From assembly GCA_902768985.1 (NCBI GenBank), contig CACXNA010000015.1, forward strand, positions 55,801 through 119,800: a stretch of DNA of 64,000 nucleotides. Reading direction: 5' to 3'. Under the pieces are notes generated by a model, which was not told the DNA's origin, searched no databases, and saw only the letters and a program-made list of their open reading frames with translations. The position numbers and the translations under genes were made by a program. Origin of the DNA: an uncultured Bacteroidia bacterium (GTDB lineage Bacteria > Bacteroidota > Bacteroidia > Bacteroidales > UBA932). This document shows, piece by piece, positions 34,137 to 42,067 of the stretch. Numbering within the stretch: the stretch's first letter is position 1; every line of letters begins with the position of its first letter.

Positions 34137-34697
34137 TTACTCCCAGCTGCCGCTGGTGGCGGTGCCGTCGGCGGCGAAGTTGAAGAGATATTTCATGATG
34201 GGTTTTTCGAGATACCTTTCGGCATAGGCGGGAACCTTGTCATACTGCATGCTGGTGCCGCCGCTCACTCCCCTGGAAACAGTCTCTCCCAGCTTCTCAT
34301 TGCTTTTGTTGACGACATAGTACTCGTAGTTGTAAGTGTACTTGGCATTGAACACGCCCATTTGGGCGGGATCGAAACCGCTCTTCAGCTTGATCATCAC
34401 GCGGGCGCCCAGGGTGGCGGGCAGCTGGTTGGCCTTGACGGATTTGGTCCACGTTTTCGAAGTCATGGTCTCGCTCTTTACCGCACCGGTGGCATCGTAG
34501 TACTCCATAGTCAGGGTGAACGCATTGAAGAGGTCATCGGTGACCGAAAAACTGTAGTCCATCACGGCGGCAACGGGGGTGGTGTCTTTCGTCGTCGGGG
34601 TCTCAGGCTGGTCGGGAAGGGTTTTTTCGCAGGATGTAAACAGGGTGGTGCAGCAAAGCATGGCTGCAAGCGTCACAAGAATCATTTTCGTTTTCAT
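34137..34697 (-). CDS. Lipoprotein of the AraC-controlled module
   Basis: 186 residues. Lipoprotein signal MKTKMILVTLAAMLCCTTLFTSC with Cys23, then a Pro/Thr linker (PDQPETPTTKDTTP). A compact beta-rich domain follows (AAVMDYSFSVTDDLFNAFTLTMEYYDATG, LPATLGARVMIKLKSGFD, YTYNYEYYVVNKSNEK, IMKYLFNFAADGTATSGSWE). No named family recognised. The signal resembles that of the lipoprotein at 28308. Starts 3 bases after the small membrane-protein gene. Confidence 0.65.
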   Translation of the reverse strand: MKTKMILVTLAAMLCCTTLFTSCEKTLPDQPETPTTKDTTPVAAVMDYSFSVTDDLFNAFTLTMEYYDATGAVKSETMTSKTWTKSVKANQLPATLGARVMIKLKSGFDPAQMGVFNAKYTYNYEYYVVNKSNEKLGETVSRGVSGGTSMQYDKVPAYAERYLEKPIMKYLFNFAADGTATSGSWE

Positions 34698-34700
34698 AAA

Positions 34701-34874
34701 TTATTTGTTATTGAATTTGTCTGACAGTTCGAGATTCTCCTGGATAAACCTGGCCAGGGCGGCGTTTTTATCTCCAATCCGCCACTGTTGGTACACGATG
34801 ATGGCCACCAGCAACAGGACGATGACGATGATGGCGGCTGCCAGGGCTACGGTGATGATCAGGGTGAAATCCAT
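34701..34874 (-). CDS. 57-residue single-pass membrane protein
   Basis: MDFTLIITVALAAA at the start, then a continuous hydrophobic stretch to about residue 28 (IIVIVLLLVAIIVYQQW) and a polar cytoplasmic-type tail (RIGDKNAALARFIQENLEL). Its ATG lies at the same place in promoter copy B as the start of the lipoprotein gene in copy A. First gene of the operon 34874-31917. No known family. The exact match of its start to the repeat and the 3-base spacing to the next gene support it as real. Confidence 0.6.
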   Translation of the reverse strand: MDFTLIITVALAAAIIVIVLLLVAIIVYQQWRIGDKNAALARFIQENLELSDKFNNK

Positions 34875-34966
34875 ACGCTTTGCTCGCTAAATCCGGGAGC
34901 AAAGGTATGCAAAGTGGGATGGACTGTTGTGCCACCCGTGCAAATCATTGTGCCAATTCTGCAAAA
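34872..34966 (-). promoter_or_regulatory. Promoter repeat copy B with two 21-bp direct repeats
   Basis: Near-identical to 30088-30182 (offset 4784). -7 TACCTTTG is the complement of 34900-34907. TTGTGCCA repeats are at 34927 and 34948, 21 bp apart. The palindrome CTTTGCTC/GAGCAAAG is at 34878-34904. The upstream repeat lies inside the last codons and stop of mutT, unlike copy A, where it lies just beyond the regulator stop. Confidence 0.65.
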
Positions 34967-35346
34967 CCTGCCTCGATGAGGGGAAGGAGCTCCTCGTCGG
35001 CCGGGAGCCACCGGACGCTGTGCAGGTCCGTGGCTCCCAGCCAGCGGGCGGCTTCGTGCTCGTTGAGGTGCAGGGCCTCGCTTGCGAGCGAGCACAGATA
35101 GCAGTGCATCGTGAGGTGGAACTGCGGGTAGTCGTAATCCACCGTGTGCAGGAAGGCGTCCACGCGGATCTCGGCCGAGAGTTCCTCCCGGATCTCCCGG
35201 ACGAGCGCCGCCTCCGGCGTCTCGCCGGGCTCCATTTTCCCGCCCGGGAATTCCCACCAGTCCTTCCAGTCGCCATAGCCCCGCTGGGTGGCAAAGATCT
35301 TGTCCCCCTTGCGGATGATGGCTGCGACGACTTCGATGGTTTTCAC
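34945..35346 (-). CDS. MutT-type Nudix hydrolase
   Basis: 133 residues from a GTG start (VKTIEVVAAIIRKGDKIFATQRG). Hydrolyses oxidised nucleotides such as 8-oxo-dGTP. The Nudix box is complete: GGKMEPGETPEAALVREI followed by REELSAEI. WWEFPGGK and the C-terminal LGATDLHSVRWLPADEELL also fit MutT. No ATG exists near the expected start; the longer frame to 35610 is antisense to the nucleoside hydrolase. It begins 14 bases after that gene, so it is probably the last gene of the nucleoside hydrolase unit. Its 3' end overlaps promoter copy B. Confidence 0.88.
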   Translation of the reverse strand: MKTIEVVAAIIRKGDKIFATQRGYGDWKDWWEFPGGKMEPGETPEAALVREIREELSAEIRVDAFLHTVDYDYPQFHLTMHCYLCSLASEALHLNEHEAARWLGATDLHSVRWLPADEELLPLIEAGFAELAQ

Positions 35347-35360
35347 GGGCAGGTGACAGG

Positions 35361-36728
35361 CTAGTGCTGGATGGACATCAGGCGGATATACTTCAGGACG
35401 TAGTCCGACCAGCCCTCGGGGCCGGGGTACTGGTAGCGGGCGTTGCCGTTCGGGTCCTCCCGGAAGATGGTCTCGCCGGTGGGGGTCAGCGTGACCCAGC
35501 CGCGCGGGGAGAGCTTGTAGAAGATGTCGTCGCCCTCGACCGCGTTGATGACGGCGAGCGGGTCCCACATCTTCTGGAACTTGTCCTCGGTGAGGAACTG
35601 GTAGATCCACTTGATCGGGTGGGCGTCGGTCCAGTCCATGTCTTCGATGATTTGGGCGGCGCTGTAGTACAACGGATCGCCGACCTCGCCCGGGGAGAAG
35701 ACGATGTCGATGTCCTTGGGCAGGAGTTCGAAGAACTTGAGGGAGAAGTCGATGGCGGCCGTGAAGTTGTAGTCGTGCTCGAAGGAATCGCCGAACACGC
35801 CGCCCATCGCATAGATGTTCTTGACCTTGCGCTGCACGAGCTCCACGCCGCTGAGCGGGGAGTACTCGTCCGGACCGGACTCGAGCAGGCGGGCGAGGGA
35901 CGTCACGAAGCCGATGGAAGCGATGGTGACGGACTTGTCCGGCTGCGCGGCCAGGAGCTTGCGGTAGAGCTTGTAGCCGTCCATGTAGTCCCCGTCGTCG
36001 CCGATGCTGCGCTTGAAGAGCGGCTCGGCGTCGGTCGAGCGGGCGTAAGCCATGTTGTGGTAGGGGATATAGACGTGCGGATCTGCGACGCCGGCCCGCT
36101 CCAGGGCGATGGGGATGTCGGGATAGCCGTAGTAGTTGTTCAGCACGTCGACGGCGTCGGCGTTGGCCCGGTTCATGCGGTCCACGACCACGCCGAGCAG
36201 GGTGCAGCGCTTCATGTCCATGTAGCGGTAGAGCATCATCAGGGCGAAGAGGTCGTCGGTGGAGGATCCCATGTCACAGTCGAGGATGATGCGGAGATCC
36301 TCCTGCTCATAGTCGGACCTGACGTTGATGTTCAGGGAGGTCACGTGCAGCGAGAGTTGGGCGTTCTCGCGGGCGAAAGCCATCGCGGCGGCGAGGCTGT
36401 CCTCCGGGAAGGAACGGGAGCTGTCGAAGTAAAAGCGGTCGTCGTCGGCGTTGTACCAGCCGCCCACGAGGTTCTCGTGGGCATGGGCGTGCTTGATGAC
36501 GGCAGGAAGGCTCTTGCGGTCGAAGCTGTTCTGGGTGGCCTCATAGGCGACGATCAGGCCTTCCTTCGGGTAGCTCATGGTGTTGAGGTCGAGCGTGAAG
36601 CCCTCGGGCATCGTCTGGCTCATCACCCACAGGGCCGTCGCCAGATCCTTGTCGGAGACGGTCTGCTGCCCGAATCCGGGCACCGACAAGATCAGCAGCG
36701 TGACGGCTATCAATAGAATACGTTTCAT
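35361..36728 (-). CDS. Secreted nucleoside hydrolase with extra N-terminal domain (second copy)
   Basis: 455 residues from MKRILLIAVTLLILSVPGFGQ. The inosine-uridine nucleoside hydrolase part begins at about residue 145 (LRIILDCDMGSSTDDLFALMMLYRYMD), with the DxDxxxxDD calcium site in a slightly altered form (DCDMGSSTDD), and TIASIGFVTSLARLL and YAMGGVFG further on. Residues 22-135 form a separate domain (EGFTLDLNTMSYPKEGLIVAYE, VGGWYNADDDRFYFDSSRSFPEDSLAAAMAFARENAQ) resembling one I recall from phage and mobile-element proteins. Likely periplasmic nucleoside salvage. Paralogue of the gene just upstream. Confidence 0.82.
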   Translation of the reverse strand: MKRILLIAVTLLILSVPGFGQQTVSDKDLATALWVMSQTMPEGFTLDLNTMSYPKEGLIVAYEATQNSFDRKSLPAVIKHAHAHENLVGGWYNADDDRFYFDSSRSFPEDSLAAAMAFARENAQLSLHVTSLNINVRSDYEQEDLRIILDCDMGSSTDDLFALMMLYRYMDMKRCTLLGVVVDRMNRANADAVDVLNNYYGYPDIPIALERAGVADPHVYIPYHNMAYARSTDAEPLFKRSIGDDGDYMDGYKLYRKLLAAQPDKSVTIASIGFVTSLARLLESGPDEYSPLSGVELVQRKVKNIYAMGGVFGDSFEHDYNFTAAIDFSLKFFELLPKDIDIVFSPGEVGDPLYYSAAQIIEDMDWTDAHPIKWIYQFLTEDKFQKMWDPLAVINAVEGDDIFYKLSPRGWVTLTPTGETIFREDPNGNARYQYPGPEGWSDYVLKYIRLMSIQH

Positions 36729-36754
36729 GTTGCTTGGTTTGCAAAAATCATAAG

Positions 36755-36775
36755 GCACTGACAGCACGTCAGTGC
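36755..36775 (-). terminator. Perfect stem-loop between the tandem nucleoside hydrolase genes
   Basis: GCACTGAC-agcac-GTCAGTGC, overlapping the stop codon of the upstream gene. No T-run follows directly, so it may attenuate transcription or protect the upstream mRNA rather than fully terminate. Confidence 0.45.
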
Positions 36776-38130
36776 TGAATCGCCATCAGACGGATGTACT
36801 TAAGCACCATGTCGCACCAGACGGGGTCGCCGACATACTGGTAGCGGGCGTTGCCGTTCGGATCCTCCTTGAAGAGGGTCTCGCCGTTCGGGGTGAGGGT
36901 CACCCAGCCGCGCGGGGAGAGCTTGTAGAAGCCGTCGCCCTCGACGGCGTTGATGACCGCCTGCGGGTCCCACATCTTCTGGCCGGTGTCGCAGTTGAGG
37001 AACTGGTAGGTCCACTTGATCGGGTGCAGGTCCGTCCAGGACATGTCGGAGATGACGGTCTCGGGACGGTAGTCCAGCGGGTCGCCGACCTCGCCCGGGG
37101 AGAAGACGATGTCGATTTCCTTCGGCAGGAGCTCGAAGAACTTCAGGGAGAAGTCGATGGCAGCCTTGAAGTTGTAGTCGGGCTCGACGGCGTCGCCGAA
37201 CACGCCGCCCATCGCGTAGATGTCCTTGACCTTGCGGCGCATCAGCTCGACGCCATTGAGCGGGGAGTACTCGTCCGGGCCGGACTCGAGCAGGCGGGCG
37301 AGGGACGTCACGAAGCCGATGGAGGCGATGGTGACGGACTTGTCCGGGGACTCCGCGAGGAGCTTGCGGTAGAGCTTGTAGCTCTCCATGTAGGTGCCGT
37401 TGTCACCGACGCTGCGCTTGAACATGGGCACGGCGTCCGTGGAACGGGCGTAGGGGAGGTTATGGTAGGTGATGAACACGTGCGGGGTGGGAATGCCCTG
37501 GGTCTCCAGGCCGATGGGGATGTCGGGATAGCCGTAGAAGTTGTTCAGCACGTCCACAATGTCGGCGTTGGCCTTGCCCATGCGGTCCACGATCACGCCG
37601 ATGAGGTTGCAGCGCTTCATGTCCATGTAGCGGTAGAGCATCATCAGGGCGAAGAGGTCGTCGGTGGAGGAACCCATGTCGCAGTCGAGGATCACGCGGA
37701 TGTCCTTCTGCTCGTAGTTCGTCCAGATGTTGATGTCCTTGGAGGCGCAGTAGATCGTGTGCTGGCCGTTGTCACGGGCGAACTGCACCGCGGCGGCGAG
37801 GCTGTCCTCCGGGAACATCCGGGTGCTGTCGAAGTAGTAGTGGCCGTCCTCTTCGTTGTACCAGCCGCCCACAAGGTTCTGATGGGCGTGGGCATGCTTG
37901 ATGACGGCGGGGAGGCTCTTGCGGTCGAAACTGTTCTGCGTCTCCTTGTACGAGACCATCAGACCTTCGGTCGGCTGACGCATCGTGTCGAGGTCCAGGG
38001 TGAATCCGTCCGGGTACATCTGCCCCATGGCATAAATGACATTGACCAAATCCTTGTCGGAGATCTTTTCCTGGGCGTAGACCGGCAGGAATGCGCAGCA
38101 GAGTGCAAGCGCAAACAGTACTTTTTTCAT
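36769..38130 (-). CDS. Secreted nucleoside hydrolase with extra N-terminal domain (first copy)
   Basis: 453 residues, signal peptide MKKVLFALALCCAFLPVYAQ. Same two-part structure as the neighbour: N-terminal domain (DGFTLDLDTMRQPTEGLMVSYKETQ, LVGGWYNEEDGHYYFDSTRMFPEDSLAAAVQFARDNGQ), then the nucleoside hydrolase fold from about 143 (VILDCDMGSSTDDLFALMMLYRYMD, PDIPIGLETQ, VTIASIGFVTSLARLL, YAMGGVFGD). The two proteins share most motifs along their length, so they arose by tandem duplication; both keep the active-site Asp residues. The gene diverges from lpdA, with the promoters in the 104-bp gap. Confidence 0.83.
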   Translation of the reverse strand: MKKVLFALALCCAFLPVYAQEKISDKDLVNVIYAMGQMYPDGFTLDLDTMRQPTEGLMVSYKETQNSFDRKSLPAVIKHAHAHQNLVGGWYNEEDGHYYFDSTRMFPEDSLAAAVQFARDNGQHTIYCASKDINIWTNYEQKDIRVILDCDMGSSTDDLFALMMLYRYMDMKRCNLIGVIVDRMGKANADIVDVLNNFYGYPDIPIGLETQGIPTPHVFITYHNLPYARSTDAVPMFKRSVGDNGTYMESYKLYRKLLAESPDKSVTIASIGFVTSLARLLESGPDEYSPLNGVELMRRKVKDIYAMGGVFGDAVEPDYNFKAAIDFSLKFFELLPKEIDIVFSPGEVGDPLDYRPETVISDMSWTDLHPIKWTYQFLNCDTGQKMWDPQAVINAVEGDGFYKLSPRGWVTLTPNGETLFKEDPNGNARYQYVGDPVWCDMVLKYIRLMAIQH

Positions 38131-38203
38131 TCTATAAGGTTGTTAGTTAAAATATGCGCAGACGAAGATACTCTTTTTAGCAGAAAATGTCAAAAATTCG
38201 CAG

Positions 38204-38211
38204 TAAATTTG
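38204..38211 (+). promoter_or_regulatory. -7 element of the lipoamide dehydrogenase gene
   Basis: TAAATTTG, 23 bases before the ATG. A T-rich TTTTAG stretch about 23 bases upstream is a poor -33. It favours the ATG at 38235 over the one at 38187, which lies upstream of this element. Confidence 0.5.
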
Positions 38212-38234
38212 CAGAAGACCACAATGCCTTTTTT

Positions 38235-39611
38235 ATGCACGATTTAGCCATTATCGGGGGAGGCCCCGGCGGATACGTGGCCGCGGGCCGCGCCGCCACC
38301 GCCGGACTCTCCGTCATCCTGTTCGAGAAGAATAACCTGGGAGGCGTCTGCCTCAATGAGGGTTGCATCCCCACCAAGACCTTATTATACAGCGCCAAAG
38401 TGTATGATTACGCGCAGCACGCCGACCGCTACGGCGTGAGCGTGGAGGCGCCCTCCGTCGACTTCGGCGCCATCTTCAAGCGCAAGGAGAAGGTGGTCCG
38501 CAAGCTCGTCGCCGGCGTGAAGGCGCAGATGAAGGCGGCGGGCGTGGATGTGGTCGCCGCCGGGGCGGAGATCCGCGGCCGCAGCGGGGAAGGATTCGCC
38601 GTCGTGGCCGACGGCGAAGAATACATCGCCCGCAAGCTGCTGATCTGCAGCGGCTCCGAGGCGGTCGTGCCGCCCATCCCCGGCCTTCGCGAGAGCGCGG
38701 CCGTCGTGACCAACCGCGAGATCCTCGCGCTCGAGGAGCAGCCCGCGGAACTGGTCGTCATCGGCGGCGGCGTGATCGGGATGGAATTCGCCAGCTTCTT
38801 CAACTCCATCGGCACGAAGGTGACGGTGGTGGAGATGCTCCCGAAGATCCTCGGCCCGATGGACGCCGAGATCAGCGCGATGCTGCAGGCGCAGTACGCC
38901 AAGAAGGGCGTCGACTTCCAGCTGGGCTGCAAGGTCGTGGCGGTCGAGGGCGACACGGTGGTCTATGAGACCCCGGCAGGGGAGACCTGCCGCGTGCGCG
39001 GCGATAAGATCCTCGTGTCCGTGGGGCGCCGGGCGAAGCTCGATGGCTTCGGCCTGGAGAGCCTTGGCGTGGAGCTGGCCCTGAATCCCGCCGGCAAGCC
39101 GTACGGCATCAAGGTCGATGAACACATGCGCACGAGCGTGCCGGGCGTGTACGCCGCGGGCGACGTGACGGGCTTCTCGCTGCTGGCGCACACCGCGTCC
39201 CGCGAGGGTGAGGTGGCTGTGAACGACATCCTCGGCAAGGCCGACCGGATGCGCTACGACGCCATCCCCGGCGTGGTCTACACCAACCCGGAAGTCGCCG
39301 GGGTGGGCCTGACCGAAGCCGAGGCTGCCGCCCGGGGGCTGGACGTGCTCGTCCAGAAGCTCCCGATGGCCTTCTCCGGCCGCTTCGTGGCCGAGAACGA
39401 GCGGGGCGAGGGCGTCTGCAAGGTCCTCGTGGACAAGGCCTCCCGCACGGTGCTGGGCGTCCACATGCTGGGCAACCCCTGCTCCGAACTCATCCACGGC
39501 GCCTGCCTCGCCATCGAGCACAAGCTGACCGTGGAGCAGCTCCAGGAGACGGTCTTCCCACACCCGACCGTGTCCGAAATCCTGAAGGAAACCGTCGGCC
39601 GGATGGGATAG
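38235..39611 (+). CDS. lpdA: Dihydrolipoyl dehydrogenase
   Basis: 458 residues from MHDLAIIGGGPGGYVAAG. Reoxidises dihydrolipoamide with NAD+ as the E3 subunit of 2-oxoacid dehydrogenase or glycine cleavage complexes. FAD-binding GGGPGG near the start; redox disulfide motif GGVCLNEGCIP; NAD-binding VVIGGGVIGMEFASFF; second FAD motif VPGVYAAGDVTG; C-terminal active-site HPTVSEIL region (AIEHKLT...FPHPTVSE) with the catalytic His-Glu pair. No E1, E2 or glycine cleavage genes are adjacent, so its complex partner is encoded elsewhere. Confidence 0.95.
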   Translation: MHDLAIIGGGPGGYVAAGRAATAGLSVILFEKNNLGGVCLNEGCIPTKTLLYSAKVYDYAQHADRYGVSVEAPSVDFGAIFKRKEKVVRKLVAGVKAQMKAAGVDVVAAGAEIRGRSGEGFAVVADGEEYIARKLLICSGSEAVVPPIPGLRESAAVVTNREILALEEQPAELVVIGGGVIGMEFASFFNSIGTKVTVVEMLPKILGPMDAEISAMLQAQYAKKGVDFQLGCKVVAVEGDTVVYETPAGETCRVRGDKILVSVGRRAKLDGFGLESLGVELALNPAGKPYGIKVDEHMRTSVPGVYAAGDVTGFSLLAHTASREGEVAVNDILGKADRMRYDAIPGVVYTNPEVAGVGLTEAEAAARGLDVLVQKLPMAFSGRFVAENERGEGVCKVLVDKASRTVLGVHMLGNPCSELIHGACLAIEHKLTVEQLQETVFPHPTVSEILKETVGRMG

Positions 39612-39682
39612 CTTTTGCACGCTTTTGAACAAACAGAACAGTTTATGGACGGCAGGATGCCATGAAAGTCTGCCCGAATCCC

Positions 39683-39690
39683 TACTTTTG
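39683..39690 (+). promoter_or_regulatory. -7 element of the GH3 operon
   Basis: TACTTTTG, 33 bases before the ATG of the first GH3 gene; no convincing -33 element is seen at the usual distance. Confidence 0.5.
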
Positions 39691-39722
39691 TACCACTAGT
39701 AAATAACACCAACAATACCGAT

Positions 39723-42059
39723 ATGAAGAAATCCTTTATCATTGCCTCGCTGCTGCTGACGGGCGTCTCCGCCCTGGCGCAGCCGCAGCTCCGCAAGGAC
39801 AACATCGACGAGGTCCTTGCCGCCATGACCCTTGAAGAAAAAGCCACCCTCCTGGTGGGTGGCGCCCGCGCCCAGATCGTGAACGGCGTCACCTCCGGCG
39901 TCGCCGCCCAGGTGCCCGGTGCGGCCGGCAACACCCGCCCGATCGAGCGCCTCGGCATCCCCGGGACGGTGCTCGCCGACGGCCCTGCCGGCCTGCGCAT
40001 CCAGCCGACCCGTCAGGGGACGGACCAGACCTTCTACTGCACCGGTTTCCCCGTGGGCACGCTGCTCGCCAGCTCCTGGGACACCGCGCTCGTGGAGAAG
40101 GTGACCACCGCGATGGGTCAGGAAGTGCACGAGTATGGCGTGGACGTGCTCCTCGCCCCGGGCATGAACATCCACCGCAACCCGCTCTGCGGCCGTAACT
40201 TCGAGTACTTCTCCGAGGATCCGCTCCTGTCCGGCAAGATGGCCGCCGCCTATGTGCGCGGCATCCAGAAGAACAACGTGGGTACCTCCATCAAGCACTA
40301 CGCCGTCAACAACCAGGAGACCAACCGCAACGAGGATGACGCCCGCGTGAGCGAGCGCGCCCTGCGCGAGATCTACCTCAAGAACTTCGAGATCGCTGTC
40401 AAGGAGTCCGACCCCTGGACCGTGATGTCCTCCTACAACCAGCTCAACGGCGAGTACACCCAGCAGAAGAAAGACCTGCTCACCACCATCCTCCGCGAGG
40501 AGTGGGGCTACAAGGGCATCGTCATGACCGACTGGGGCAGCAAGGCCGGCACCGTCAAGTCCGCCTGGTCCGGCAACGACCTCATGGAGCCGGGCAACCA
40601 GACCGAGATCGACCGCATCGTCGCGGCCGTCAAGGACGGCAGCCTCGCCATCGAGGATGTGGACCGCAATGTCCGCAACATGCTGAACTACATCGTGAAG
40701 ACCCCGTCTTTCGCGAAATATAAGTATTCCAACAAGCCCGACCTCAAGGCCCACGCCCAGGTGGCCCGCCAGGCCGCCGGCGAGTCCATCGTGCTCCTCC
40801 GCAACGAGGGCGTGCTGCCGCTCAAGGGCAATGAGAAAGTGGCCCTCTACGGCATCTCCGCCATCGACTTCGTGGCCGGCGGCACCGGCTCCGGCGACGT
40901 CAACAAGGCTTATGTCGTGAACATGGAAGACGCGATGGTGAACGCCGGCTTCCAGCTGGACAAGAACCTCGCCGACTACTACAAGGCCTTCATCGCCTAC
41001 GACAAGGCGCAGACCTCGCTCAACGGCACGGTCTTCTCCTGGTTCAACAGCCGCAAGCTGGGCGAGATCGCCATCCCCGCCACGGCCATCACCAATGAGG
41101 CGAAGGCCAACGACGTGGCCGTCGTGGTCCTCGGCCGCAACGCCGGCGAAGGCGCCGACCGCAAGCAGATCGACGACTTCGAGCTCACCAATGTCGAGCG
41201 TGAGCTGCTCCGTGACGTCAGCACCGCCTACCACGCCGTCGGCAAGAAGGTCGTCGTCGTGCTGAACATCGGCGGCGTGATTGAGACCAACTCCTGGAAG
41301 AACCTCGTGGACGCCATCGTCCTGCCCTGGTCCCCGGGCCAGGAGGGCGCCAATGCTGTCGCCGACGTGCTGACCGGCAAGGTGAATCCTTCCGGCAAGC
41401 TCCCGATGACCTTCCCGGTCAACTTCATGGACCACCCGTCCTCCGCCAACTTCCCGTTCAACTACACGCGCAACAACAACCAGTACGGCGGTTTCGGCGG
41501 CTTCGGCGGCCAGCGTCAGCTCCAGAAGGACGTGGACTATACCAATTATGAGGAGGGCATCTGGGTCGGCTACCGCTACTTCAGCACCGCCAAGGTGGGC
41601 GTCTCCTATCCGTTCGGCTTCGGCCTGAGCTACACCAGCTTCGCTTACAGCAAGCCGGTCGTGAAGGCTACCGCCGATGGCTTCGAGGCCAGCATCACCG
41701 TGACCAACACCGGCAAGGTGGCCGGCAAGGAAGTCGTCGAGCTCTACGTGACCGCCCCCGAGGCCGGTCTCGTCAAGCCTGCCTGCGAGCTCAAGGCCTT
41801 CGCCAAGACCCGCGAGCTGAAGCCGGGTGAGAGCCAGACCCTGAAGATGGTCGTGGACAACTACGGCATCGCCTCCTTCAACGATGCGAACTCCGCCTGG
41901 GAGGCTCCCGCCGGCACCTATAAGATCTCCTTCGGCGCCAGCGTCGAGGACATCCGCGCCACGGGCGAATACAAGGTGAAGAAGACGGTGAGCTGGCCGG
42001 TCAACGACCTGTTCGAGCTCAACGTCCCCCTGAACGAAATCACTGTAACTCGCAAATAA
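39723..42059 (+). CDS. Glycoside hydrolase family 3 (beta-glucosidase/xylosidase-type), first copy
   Basis: 778 residues, signal peptide MKKSFIIASLLLTGVSALAQ. Releases terminal sugars from oligosaccharides in the periplasm. The N-terminal TIM barrel includes ADGPAGLRI, LAPGMNIHRNPLCGRNFEYFSEDP, IKHYAVNNQETNR and the nucleophile Asp270 in VMTDWGS. The second alpha/beta domain contains VLLRNEGVLPL and GGTGSGDVN. A C-terminal fibronectin type III-like domain ends the protein (EASITVTNTGKVAGKEVVELYV). A Gly-rich insertion (YGGFGGFGGQRQ) lies at about 590. The second GH3 gene begins 8 bases downstream and is clearly paralogous. Confidence 0.93.
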   Translation: MKKSFIIASLLLTGVSALAQPQLRKDNIDEVLAAMTLEEKATLLVGGARAQIVNGVTSGVAAQVPGAAGNTRPIERLGIPGTVLADGPAGLRIQPTRQGTDQTFYCTGFPVGTLLASSWDTALVEKVTTAMGQEVHEYGVDVLLAPGMNIHRNPLCGRNFEYFSEDPLLSGKMAAAYVRGIQKNNVGTSIKHYAVNNQETNRNEDDARVSERALREIYLKNFEIAVKESDPWTVMSSYNQLNGEYTQQKKDLLTTILREEWGYKGIVMTDWGSKAGTVKSAWSGNDLMEPGNQTEIDRIVAAVKDGSLAIEDVDRNVRNMLNYIVKTPSFAKYKYSNKPDLKAHAQVARQAAGESIVLLRNEGVLPLKGNEKVALYGISAIDFVAGGTGSGDVNKAYVVNMEDAMVNAGFQLDKNLADYYKAFIAYDKAQTSLNGTVFSWFNSRKLGEIAIPATAITNEAKANDVAVVVLGRNAGEGADRKQIDDFELTNVERELLRDVSTAYHAVGKKVVVVLNIGGVIETNSWKNLVDAIVLPWSPGQEGANAVADVLTGKVNPSGKLPMTFPVNFMDHPSSANFPFNYTRNNNQYGGFGGFGGQRQLQKDVDYTNYEEGIWVGYRYFSTAKVGVSYPFGFGLSYTSFAYSKPVVKATADGFEASITVTNTGKVAGKEVVELYVTAPEAGLVKPACELKAFAKTRELKPGESQTLKMVVDNYGIASFNDANSAWEAPAGTYKISFGASVEDIRATGEYKVKKTVSWPVNDLFELNVPLNEITVTRK

Positions 42060-42067
42060 CCAACTGC

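Noticed and set aside
34945-35610. Longer MutT protein starting at 35610
   Set aside because: The extra 88 residues are an antisense frame of the nucleoside hydrolase gene; the Nudix family start fits the GTG at 35346.
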